Origin: Alitta virens
Lineage: Eukaryota > Annelida > Polychaeta > Phyllodocida > Nereididae
Assembly: GCA_932294295.1 (NCBI GenBank)
Contig: OW028581.1
Location: 14,110,162 to 14,174,161 of the forward strand
Length of the DNA stretch: 64,000 bases
Direction of reading: 5' to 3'
Below are positions 1 to 12,300 of this stretch, in pieces. How positions within the stretch are numbered: the stretch's first letter is position 1; each line of letters begins with the position of its first letter. The notes under the pieces were generated by a model that worked only from the letters and a program-made list of their open reading frames with translations, searched no databases and was not told where the DNA came from. Position numbers and translations under genes: made by a program.

Positions 1-474
1 TCCAGGCCACTTTAAATTTGACCTAGTTCTATTGGTGGGCCACCTATAGAAAATAGAGGGCTAATTACTCCTTAATTAATAGAGATGACTTGATAGTATG
101 CTTGTGGTAGAAATTTGTTGTCATATACAAGAGTGTAATGGCATTAACTCTGGGAATTTAGTTGAGGCCATATTTTCTACATGGGATTCAAGGAGTATCA
201 CTTTAATATTAATTTCTTACATTTACCAAGGTTTATATTTATCTGCTGATAGATGTAAGCCGATTATTACCCATAGAAGTGGACAGAAGCAGCTGGCTTT
301 TGCATGTTTAGACCACAGTCAGGTACAGGTCGCTACAGACAGCTAGAGTCGTCCGTATTTTATGAAACTAACGGTATATTCTTCTTGACGTTGATTGAGC
401 ACTACTTTGTTCATAAATGGATGATAAATCTGCTTTGATCTTCATGGTTAACTAATTTCTTTGTCATGTGATAG
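1..474 (+). other. Intron of API5 (left-edge partial) containing a dispersed repeat
   Basis: No coding exon is seen before the acceptor AG at 473-474. Upstream API5 exons, coding for roughly the first 145 residues of the family, must lie off the left edge. Positions about 213-376 are a diverged copy of a repeat that recurs at about 40827-40973, so this part is dispersed repeat rather than gene sequence. Confidence 0.75.
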
Positions 475-3400
475 TGACCCTAGCGGGATTTTTCAACCAA
501 GTGCTGACTGGTGAGGAAGAGGTTAGGGACCGGGCCATTAAATTCTTAGCTAATCGACTGAAGGACTTCCCGGATGATCAGATGAATAAGGAGCTTGAGG
601 ATTACATTGTGGAACAGTCTAAAACTGTATGTTTTCCATTTTTTATTTAAAACTTTACCATTTTTAATTTAAACTAACAAAATTATAGCTATTTAAATAC
701 ATGTATATTGCATAGATTTCCACTTGATCTGCACTGGCTACTAACTATTCATATACTTAAAGCTGGTATTTTACGCATTATAATTGATCTCATTTATTTG
801 TCATTAAATACTAATGGACTGAATAATTAATTATAGTATGTAGCTGGCCTGAATCTTATGTTGTTTTGTTCATAACGACTTCAGTTTGCAGAATTACAAC
901 ATCATCAATTTATTTATTTTTTGCTATAAATTTGCATTTAGCATTTATCGATTCATTTCATTTAACAGATCCTGGATGATTGCACCGGTGAAGAGTTTGT
1001 ACTGTTTATGAAAGTCCTCTCAAATCTGAAGTCCATGCAGACAGTTCAGGGACGTCAACAGTTGGTCGAAATCATCACAAAACAGGCAGAACTGGAGGCG
1101 GAGTTTGTGTCGTCAGACATTGACTGTATGGATAAACTCATTCAGTGCTCCCGACAACTAGTCCCTTTTCTCTCTGTGAGTAATAAAGACACAATTTTGG
1201 AGAAATTATATGCAAGTGTCTTGCTGCATGATAACGGGGAATAATGGAAGAACCTAGAGTTGGGATAACCATGGGATGAGGTCATCTCTGATTGTTACGC
1301 TTATGTCGCCTCAGTGCAAGGCTCAGATGTCACTTAACTAGGATTCCCACTACAACTGGAATTTTTTTGTGAAAACGCTTCTTTCAATTTTCGTCAAAGG
1401 GCGTTGACGGTTAACTGACATGTATCGCCCTCTTGTGCATTTCAGTTAAAGTATGATTTAGTTGAGCCTCAAAATTTTTTACCATTAACGCTGGGTTTGG
1501 CGACCTGAAAAAAACCTTCGAAAAATCCTTGAATTTGAGCTTGGGAAAGGAGTGGGAGTCCTGCTTAACACGTTACACAATCAGTAAGCTGAGTAGGTGT
1601 CTGGTCTGAAGTATTAAAGTAGTGCTTCAGTTCCCCATTGTGATTTTTGTAGAAATTTATGTCTGCTTTTGTTTTCAGAAAAATGTGCATGCAGACAGCT
1701 TTGTCAGCTACATAGCAGATCATGTGCTGCCAGTTTTATCAGACGTTCCTAACCCTGAGCCAGAGGAAGGAGGTGGAGAAGTCACAGACATCCATCTTGA
1801 CATGTTGAAACTCTTTGCTGAGATGTCTGCTAACACTGGCGTCCTGGAGAATATCGAGGCCAAAGTTGGCAAAGTCTTTGACAAGCTCATTGTAAGTTGC
1901 TATTGATTGGGTGAAGGATCATGATGATTTAGTTGATACAATAATGCAAGACGTGGATGCCAGCGATTTGTTAATGTATTTAGAGCCCTGATATTTGTAT
2001 ATTGTTAGTATATTGAGCATTTCAATAATGTGTCATGTATTCAGTTGCAATGATAGCGTTTCAATTGGGAAGCTGAAGCACAGACCCTATAATTGAGTTT
2101 AGACTGATTCAGAATTGGTTTTTTGCCTTTGTGCTGCTTCTCTGGAACTTAGTTTGTGGTAGCACCATGCCATTTTCCCGGTTGAGAGTTGTACTTGCTT
2201 TAGCAGAGGCACCACGTTAATTTCGTGTGAGAATAATTTGTAATTAAGGTCGTGAAAGTTGGGGCTGGGGAATCTATAGTCTATCCATTTACTATGTTCT
2301 TATTTGTAGCAATTAACAAATTAATTTGTCTGCAGGAGTACATGCCTTTGCCGCCCTTGGATGAGAACAAAGAGGACCAACAGGAGGAACCAAAACTCCA
2401 GTTCTCGTACGTCGAATGTCTCCTGTTTGCTTTCCACCAACTTGCCAGAAAGTCCCCAGAGTTTCTCACTGCCGAGGAAAATGCCGACAGGCTGAAGGAT
2501 TTCAGAATAAGGTGAGTGTTGGGGCTGCTTATTTTTCCGACTTCGAAAGTACCAGGTACTGAGATTTAATTATTAAGTAAGATACATCTTAAGTCTTTCG
2601 GGATTCAGCATTCTTTAATCTTAATAGTTTCTTATGTTAATACATATATTCACGTAATATTCAGGATGGCACATCAATATTTGAGTTTTGCCGTTTTGTT
2701 TTCTCTACAGAATGCAGTATTTTGCAAGAGGTGTTCAGCTTTACATCAAACAGCTACGCATGGCCTTACAGGGCAAGACGGGAGATGCTCTTAAGACGGA
2801 TGAGGTGAGTGTTGTTACATTAAGACATTGCAGCTAATCGTATTTCACATAGGAGGTGCCGTGCCGTAACAGCTCATTGTCTTTTGTTTTATTCTTATAA
2901 CTACTTCATAAGATATGGAATATAATAGGTGTATTTAACAAATACATAATTTAAGGATTATCTGTGGAAGTGCCTTTGTAGCTGTTGTGTGTTCCATCTG
3001 TTGCAAACTATGTACTTAGACTGAGTACCTAAGTTACAAATAAACTTTAGTTGATTGTGCACTGTTTGAAACAAAAGACAAATGTCTTAACAGAATGTTT
3101 ATTTTCTATTTCAGAACAAAATTAAAGTTGTTGCTCTCAAAATAACAACTAACATAAATGCACTCATCAAAGATTTGATGCACAATCCACCGTCATACAA
3201 AACCCCAGTCAATTTATCCTGGAAACCAGTTGCGGTAAGTATTGGAATGATATTCCTGACATAATAAGCAATTGATTTTGGGGTCATTTGATACAGTGGT
3301 TCATGTTCGTATTCAGGAAATTTTGTTTTAATGATTTCAGAAAGCAGCAGCTGGAGCAACATCACCTGGGTAAGTCATTGGAATGTGTCTAAATGAGTGC

Positions 3401-4390
3401 AAATGTAACATCAGTGATGAAAGTTTTCCAGATATTGTTGGAAATTGGGGCTTTTTGGTTAAACTGTAATAAATATTCTCTACTGTGACCCATTGTTCGA
3501 AATAAAGGGTTTCTGTTTGGCCGAGTCAAGCAAAATAAGCGCCATGACAACCCAAATTGGTTAGGATTTTCGTATGCCAAGTCTGCAAATTATGCAGTAA
3601 TTATGTCTGATGGACAACCAGTTGTAAAACCTTATTTCAAATAGTGCGTGACTGTCAGTCCTGTCCGACTTGCACATTTGTTTGATGAAATTTCTCAGCA
3701 ACTGCAGTGACCCCTAATTCTGCCACTTTCAATGATTACTGACTAAAATCTGCAAGTGCTTCATAATAAACATTACTGGAATTTATATCTATATAAGCTC
3801 CCTTTATTATTCATTTCAGAACATTCAACAAATTAGTGTTTACATGTAAAAATAATATGATTTGTAGGAGCTTTCTTTGAACCCACTTTCATCACTGATC
3901 AAGATTACCAGCTGAAGCTGATGTGCTCTAAACTATACTGTGGTTACAATTCATTGAACATTCCCTTCATTTTTGTAAATTGTTTTATTCACAGGGCCAA
4001 GAGATCTGCGATCACTCCAATAACTTACGACAAAGACGCAAAACAACAGAACAGAGGACAGGACCGAGGACAGGACCGTAAGCTGTATGCGCCCCCTACT
4101 GGAAAGTGGAGTGATTCTGCTGGTTCATACTCAGGTCAGTGAAAGTTTCAGCTTTCATTCAATTCATTAATTTGTCTTTCTTGATGACCATTATAAGGAA
4201 TATTATCAAAATACACATGTCAGTTATGTTCATGAAGTTGCATTTAATGTTTTACATAGCGTGTTGCATTGGACGAGAGTTAATTTGGTTGTTCTTCTTA
4301 GCTCCCCGAGGTGGGCGTGGTCGTGGTGGCTTCCGTGGAGGTTTCAGAAACAGAGGACGAGGAAGAGGCTTCCGAAATAATCGTTGGTAG
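475..4390 (+). CDS. API5: Apoptosis inhibitor 5 (API5/AAC-11), N-terminus off the window
   Basis: Nuclear anti-apoptotic scaffold of the API5 family: HEAT/ARM-like helical repeats followed by a basic RNA-binding tail. Nine exons keep phase: 475-626, 969-1175, 1679-1891, 2336-2511, 2711-2804, 3115-3234, 3341-3369, 3995-4134 and 4302-4390 (stop TAG 4388-4390). They give about 405 residues. Family-specific stretches include EEVRDRAIKFLANRLK, LKSMQTVQGRQQLVE, EPKLQFSYVECLLFAFHQL, QYFARGVQLYIKQLRMALQG and NKIKVVALKITTNIN, which I recognise as close to vertebrate API5. The last exon codes for an RGG/GRG-rich tail ending in NNRW, which matches the Arg-Gly end of the family. The penultimate exon carries a short GQDR duplication (RGQDRGQDR). 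Complete API5 is about 500 residues, so about 145 N-terminal residues are missing to the left. A likely ATTAAA polyadenylation signal lies at 5018-5023. Confidence 0.95.
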
Positions 4391-6312
4391 ATATTAGCGC
4401 GACAACTCAACAAGCATGGAAATGGACGTCTCGTCTTGAATGTTGTGAATGGCAGCGTTTATTTTTTATCAGACTCTAATCCATATCTCACAAGTTACGA
4501 AGGTGGTTTTTAAAATTGTCAATTAAAAATGCTTTTACGAAAGGCCAATGTGTTGGCCAAATATTAGGAAATCGAGTCAGGAAGATTATTTGATTAAACG
4601 TTAACTTTTCATGTTTTCGCCTTGATAACAGTACTTTGGCATCTGATGCATATTAACCTTTGTTAAGCATATTGTACTGTTTTCCCTTCTGTACATAACA
4701 GTAGTTTAAGATGTTAGAATGCCACATTTTGACATTGAACAAACATATAAATGGTGTAAGTAGTCTTTTGGAAAGAAATGTACAAATGGATCTTGCAGAA
4801 TAATTTATATGCTTGCTAATTCATAACTCATTGTAATGGAGAAGATAGTGGGCTTTGACTCAGATGGTTACGAGCATTCCTCTCTTAGGGTATGTCAATT
4901 GAATTGTTAAGAGTGTGGCAGGTGAATCTAGAGCATCCTTCATTTGTATTTGTTTGTAATATTTGTTCATTGTAGAAATTTGTAAATACATTGATTTATT
5001 ATTTATAGTGGTTATATATTAAAATATTGATTGATAAAACTCAGAACTGTTTTCAATTGTTAAATTTTAGGTTTGCCATTTGCCAAGTCATTTCGCGTAA
5101 TGGTTACCAAATGTAGGGTTCGCAGAAGATTTTGACAGGGCGTGGTTTTGTGTTAAAGGTTCAGAGATGTTTTTGAAGGGGGGAGTTTCCTCCATTTTAT
5201 TTTTATCCATGAAACCCTGCAATAAGCTGTTCATCTAAAAGTGTGGGGCTTTGGGGGATAGAAAAAGGACTTTCTGGAACTAAGAGTTGCTTAGGCCTAA
5301 CTGACAAAAAAAAGTTTTATTTCACAAGGCTCGACCTGAAATTTTTAAGGCATCGCTGACAAAAAAAAAGTCAAATTGAATTAAAGAAATACACGACAGA
5401 ACTTCTCTAATTTGTGAAATACAAATGTCATTTATTGGTGAAATTGTTAATCCAGTTAGCCTTTCACAAGTGATGGCATGATGGTTATTTTCCCTGATTT
5501 TACATCATATGAACATAATTATTTTTGAAAATATTTCCTGGGAGCTTGCCCCTAGTTTCAGGCTTCATTCCTATCAGCAATCATATCCTTGATCATAGGC
5601 TCACAACAATTGTTTGCCTCAAGGTCGGATGACCCATGCTACTTATTCCCATCTGATTTGCATCATTCAATTGGCTATAGGTGGGAACGACAGATAGGTG
5701 TCTGTGCGAGCCATGCCTGATCTCATGCTGTGTGCCGTACTGGGAGGAACAGGATCATTTGGGATGAGCCACTGACTGCGTTTCACTTTCTTTGATATCG
5801 CTCTTATTAAATCCCTTGCATGCTTCAGGCTGTATGCTGAAATGGAAATGCATGCTTGTTATTTAAAGGCATTTAATGCGAGACGGTACAAACCTCAGTC
5901 ATTCGCACAAGACCTTAGGTTCAGCGCAATTGACCCAGAATGACATAATGCGCCTCAGCAGAGTCCGCACGGACCCTTTAGCTCTGCGCTTGTCAAGACT
6001 TCTCTTGACACGCCAGAGTTCGCAGGAGGGCGTCTGTGCTCAAATGTCACAACATCCATAGTAGACGAGTCAGTTTTTCAAAAGTACTGGAACATCTGGG
6101 TAGCAGGTTTCTTGTTTACTCAATAAAGCCAATCTTTTTTCAAAAAGAGGTTATCAGCAATTTGACATAAATTGTGCCCTTGTGTACAAAGAATGCAATG
6201 TGAATACACTATGACACGTGTCAATTTTGTGTTGTTTTGTTTCCAGGTTCCTGTACAAATTGTAAGGTAAAGACATCAATTACAGCAGTCTTATCCCCCC
6301 GCTTAGAATACT
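4391..6312. other. API5 3'UTR and intergenic spacer
   Basis: The API5 3'UTR probably runs to just after ATTAAA at 5018-5023. From about 5040 to 6312 I see no coding exon, RNA gene or recognised element. The next gene ends at 6313 on the opposite strand, so the two genes converge on this spacer. Confidence 0.6.
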
Positions 6313-6317
6313 TTATT
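6312..6317 (-). terminator. AATAAA polyadenylation signal overlapping the CH-ankyrin stop codon
   Basis: On the minus strand the final codons read ATG GAA TAA AG, so AATAAA shares bases with the stop TAA (6313-6315). If used, the 3'UTR would be very short. If the alternative donor GTAATA just upstream is used instead, the gene would continue further left; I saw no convincing downstream exon there. Confidence 0.5.
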
Positions 6318-9300
6318 CCATATGAATATTACCTTTCAGTCTTGCCACTATTTCATCACTGAAGTATCCACATTCAGTCCATTCATCGTAGTCAAGTATG
6401 TAGTCAAATGCTGTCAGGCCTGAAAACATTGATATAAGTAGATATCACACAATTGGTGAATTCATTAGTCTTTAATTCTCAAATTTAAATTATGAATGTC
6501 CATTTCTATGCAAGTTTAGATTGTGTTTGAATAACTTGTCTGTTGTGATATGCGATGCATTCCGGTAATGGCTTACAAGTTCGTTCGCTTGTACAAAATT
6601 TCATCTTGATTTTCTCTACAATTAACAATTTTATTGCGTGCTGAAAAATATAAGAGTGTCACCTTGTATATTCTTTGATCTGAAGTTAGCACCGCAAGCG
6701 AGTAGAGCAGAAGCGGCAAATGGATTGTTGGCTTGGCAAGCGAAGAATAATGGGGTGGCTTTGTCATTGTTCACAGCATTGATGTCTGCTCCGTAAGCTA
6801 TCAGTACTTCGAGGACATCTTTGCTGCTTAAAGCACTGGCTGCGATGTGTAATGACCTGTAAAATATGGAAATATATGGAATGTGATTCTTAATGAAGGT
6901 ATCCCATGACAGTCATATGCATATTGACTGATATTTTAAAGTGTGATGCGATAGAGAAATTATCAAGGGCCTTTGCAGTTATAGTTTATTTGCGATCCTG
7001 ACATACTGAAAATAGTATTCACTGGGACATCTTGACACAGAAAGCTGAGGCTTCAGGATTTTATTTTTTCAATGATGAAAATTGTAACCGATGTAAAAAA
7101 TTATCAATCTTTTGCATTGGTGTTAAAAGGGTTATGGTGTGTGATGCAACGATACAAGAAAAATTTTAATATTTGGCTTTTACAGCACATTGCTTTGACT
7201 ATTATTGATTTCGCATCGATGATAGTGTAAGTATTTTACTACATAAGAAAGCATGTCAAGTTGCTCTGACCTTGGCAATACCTAGCCTACGTCAACACAA
7301 AGTGAATGAACAAATTTTTGTCAAGAAACTTACGTGTTACCACCTGAATATTCCTGGTTGGGTATCGCACCTTGATCCATTAAGAACTTGATTGCTTCGG
7401 CTTCATTTTTACTGCAAGCAAGAAAATACTAAAATAAGTAAGGTATACCTTCAGTTTTTATGAACATCATTCAATACAGTTCAATAAAGGCTGGCAGTGA
7501 ATACTCTAATAACTAGGGCTGTACACAGGTTCTTGATATACCTTTTTTACCGGTTCAAGGATAACGATATCAATTGACTCTAATTGCAATGCCATAACAC
7601 AACAAGTTCGGATTTATTCAATGAAGATTTGTTCATTAAATTCCAAGGATATATTTTTTAGCATTGTAGGCTTTTCCATTCTGCCACTGATATAACTTTA
7701 CTATACGTATCATGATACATATCATATCGGTTTACCATATCATGATAGGTATTGTATCGTTTGAAAGATAAAGTTGAACAGCACCACTTATTAAAGTTGA
7801 TAAAATTTAATATTTTGTGAGTTATAAAAAACTTGCGTCTCAATTTGATCAGTCAAGATTCTTCTGAGCAATGAGTCAGCTTCGCCATCTTTGAAAGTAA
7901 ATCCACTTTCTACCAACCTGAAATGAAGTAAATTTAATTTAATTCTATTCAATTTAATTCTATTGTATTCTATTCTATTTAAGTAATCTGGTTGAAACTT
8001 ATCAATGTATATAGTAAAAAGTTATGAAATGATGAATATTTATGGTAAATTTTTCATTCTAATTGGTTCAATTCTGTTCAAACTGAAATTAACTGGTTGT
8101 ATGAAGCTACTGCAAAATTACCAGACTGCACAGTCGAGAAAGTTATTAGCCAGGGCTATTTGAACCAAACTAGGAGGGGACCGAGATTGTTCTGAATCAA
8201 TTTCCTCTCTTATCGTATTTTCCTGGTCAGCTTCCAGAAGCAAATGCATAGCATCTGTCCTTCCTTGCATTGCGCAGCAGTGAATTGGCATTAGATTCTG
8301 CAAATTAAATAAACGATTAAGGTGTTGCATTAGCTGATAGAGTTCTGAAGTATATTATTGTTATGTTAAGGTGTCCTATAGTTAAGCTAGGCCAGTAGAC
8401 ACACGCACATTTCTTTTTAGAATGATTAGCTTGATATGTGCATCATGTGCATAGCTCACCCGGCTATTTCTTGTAGTGATATTAGCTTCTTCCTGTAAGA
8501 GCATCTTAATAGCTCCCAGTTGGGATGGTTCCCCCGTGTCACCATAGCATTTGACATGAAGTGGAGTATTGCCTTCCAAGTCTTCCGTTGAAACGGTGGC
8601 CCCTGCATCTAATAATAGCTGAAATAGGAATAGCAGAACATTAGTCAGCAAGAGCTGCAGAGCAATTGGTGATATCGCCTTTGGCTCAACAGAACACCGC
8701 TGATGCTTTTAATGAGGAACTGGATTAACGGGGCACTGCTACCAAGTGAGATAAAAATCCAATACAATGGGATGATGTCACTAGATGACATCATGAAACT
8801 TTGGTTATCTGTCAGAAGATTTGTTTATTTCATAGCAATCTTGGTGATCCAGATCATTGGGTTCTGATCCCATCACACAAATAATTCTCTGATAGCTGTA
8901 ATAATTACTTAGAGCAAGCACTCTGGATCACAGAGACAAGCATCCGAGTTGTTATCATTGATCTGTGGTGGTGCTCTACTGCCCATAATGCCAATACATT
9001 TCACCTCGTTTACCTTTGCATTGCACATGCACAGTTATGTTACCTTCATGATTGGTTCGCTTCTGGCTCTGTGCAGCGGAGTGGCCCCTTTGTAATCTAA
9101 AAGACTGACATCAACTCTCAAGTGAAGCAATTGTTTGACAATATCTTCGCAGTCAAAGTACGATGCTGTGTGCAAAAGTGTACTGCCATTGATGAACCTG
9201 AAATGAACAATTCTAGTGATGTCATGGTCTTTACACACAGACTTAATTGTCTTGAAGGTTTGCAAAGCATACTCTAGCTTCGAATGTTTCATTACAAGCT

Positions 9301-12300
9301 CAGGTGGTACTTTGGAAATTGGATGCTTCTGTCATCAATAATTAAGATAGCAATAATCTAATGACAGTGACTAATAAAACAGCTAAAACGATGTCAAAAT
9401 TTCTCACCTGCTTCTGATGCTGCTGAGAGGTTCAGCGCTGGTGAAGTGATCTCGGACAACATCTCGTAGCAAGTCTGTATCTCCAGACATAAGTTTTGGA
9501 ACTATGTCAGAGTAATGCTTATACGTATCTAAAAAGTAAATATTTGGAATTTGAAAATTATTTTTTATTAAACAAAAAGTCAGTGGACACTATTCCCTTG
9601 GCAATTATTTTATTAACATGAATTTGAAGATTTAAGATAAAAGTAGAGGTTATCAACTTGACCACCTGTTTTAATTTCACTTAGACAAAGTTTCAACTTA
9701 TGCAAGATTTACGAATAGAATGAACTTAACTTTGGTTTAAGATGTGCATGAACCATAGGCATCTCATGCATCAGTGTGAGATTAGCAGGAGCAATTCACC
9801 ATGACATTGCAATTGCCGTGGCTAATAATATGCTGTCAAGGTTTGACCAATGTTAAAAAAATATGGCCAAAATATTGTACCTATGAATTTTTAACAGAAG
9901 TGTTCTTCAAAAATGTTTGCAAAAATATATTTGACTCGTTATTGACATTCATTCTGAATTTTGTCTACAAAACATTGAATAAAGTATCAGGCATGTGTCA
10001 CTGACCAATCAAGAAGTCTCTGAGGTCTTCATTCTTGACCATTTCGAAAGCCGTCTTCCCTTTTGGTCCCTTAACGTGGACGTCACATCCCCACTCGAGG
10101 AGAAGCTAAATATAATTTGTTATATGAGTGCCTAGCAGTTTGATGGTTTCCGTTGCAGTAGAAAACTAAAAACATTTATAAAGTCTAACATGCTTATGAT
10201 GATCTATTAAGGGTCAAAGGCTTACGCTATGTATGACTGGGTTTCGTAATATATTCTAATAAGCATGACTGGTTCAAGAGATCGCAATAATTCAGTTCCT
10301 GGCCAATGAATTGGCTTGTTATAGCCAGACTTTAGTAACAAGTATGCTTGTACTAATCATGCTAATTGGTCTGCGTTTATTTCAGCCAACCGCTTTTTGT
10401 TTCATACAGAGGTATTGGTGACCAAGTGATTATTGTCATGCAGTATGATACACATGATCTTGAAGCTCACAAGTGAGCAGTATAACTAATATACACAATG
10501 TTGTTTACAATTAGTGTCCGTGAGATTTGATAGCATAAACATTACTCACAAAAGCACAATCCTTTTGCAGTCCCTCACATGCAGAAAATAATGCAGTCAG
10601 ATCATTGGCATTTTTCTGGTTGATGCGTGCCCAATTTTCGAGAAGATAAAGGGCAATATCCTGAAAGAGACGCAAACATGTAATGGTTTTGTGCTATTCG
10701 CTTATTATCTTCGGTAAATAATATATGTAAGACATCTTTTGTTAACTATTACTCCAGCATTGAAGTATGTACATTCACTGGAATAATGTCCTTGGAAGTC
10801 TTCCTTGCTCATTCGGCATATTTGCAGGTTTGGCCCCGACTATACCTTTCTCTTTATCATTAACATCATATTTGTGGATAATGGCAGTTTGCCAATGCAG
10901 CAAATAGTGAGGCCTCTAGGTAAAAGTTCAGGTGTTAAAAATGTAACTGATGATTCTGCCCTGTCCAGCATGCGGACAGTTGCAAGTTGTCAGAACTAGA
11001 TGGGGTTCAGAAACAAAATGACCGCTGTTTCTGCGCCCTTTGTTAATTTAACTATTGCCTGTAGCGATGGTTTGTAGATTCATTTTATCTAAGTCCATGT
11101 AAAGTAAATTAGCACTAGGGACTAAAATCTTTCTTCAAAAGAATTTCAACACTCTAAAATAGATTTATTGATTGCACTTACATAGTTACCGTATCTGCAA
11201 GCGAGGTGCAGGGCGGAGTTCCCTGTGTGAGCCTCTTTGCAATTGACAAATGACAAATTTCCTTTAAAGAAGGTGACCATCCTCTTGATGGTGTCCACTT
11301 CGTTCTGTTTTGCGGCCTTCAGATATATTTTTTGCCAAGAGTTCATCGATCCTGGGAAGACTTGGTACAGGAATCCTGAGCCACTTTTTAGTTGTTTGTG
11401 TGCAGAACTTGATTCGAAGTAAAACTGAAATGTAAAAGGGAAAAAAATTCATCATCTAGCCTTTTTTCATTGTAAAAGAATTTTGTCTTGCAGGTAACTC
11501 ACTTCTAAGGCTGCCCTTATGTTAAAGAAATGAAAATTAGTCAATTCCAAATCTTAACATGATGTAGATTTTAAAAATGACCTCAATGCAATTAAGGCCC
11601 CTTTTGTGCAATAACTAATAACTTTCAGCAACCTAATAATACGCAAGGTGGTATTACCTCATAACGGGTATAATCTTGTGGATTTATTTCAACAGTTTTG
11701 AGTGGAAGTTCCAGTGTTTTTCTGATTATTCCTGAAAATATGCAAACCATTGTTCAAATGTTGATTTCAATAAAAGTAAATAGTTGTTTCTGTGATAGGA
11801 TTGCAATAGACCTTGTTTATTTTTGCTGATAAACTCTTCTATGAATTTTCCAGTCTGAGTGTCTCTTAAAACCAAACGTTGACCATCGGCTAGCGTTTCT
11901 TTTCCGTCTGCCAGGTAAAAACCAGCTCCATGTGTTAAGTGCTGATTAAAAAAGATAACATTCGTGGATTAGTTAATTGCACTGTGAGGCCAGGCAAGCA
12001 ATTAATATTAAACAAGACTCTATACTAAAACATTTGACTTACTAAATTAATGGCGAATGATGAACAGAAGTTGCTCTGTGTAGTTGTTTTTGGAACAGAA
12101 ACAATATCGAACATCTTCTCGATCTTGTAGTGAAGTATTTCATGGGTCTGTAAACAGGTTTATGATATAAATGAGAGGCTAATTGATCTTGCAAAATTTG
12201 AGCATTTCAAGTTATGATGGGATAATATAAATCTTCTGAGCACTTTTAGTAATACAGTGTGGTATTTCTTGAAACTAACCTCTTCGTATATATTTTTCAC

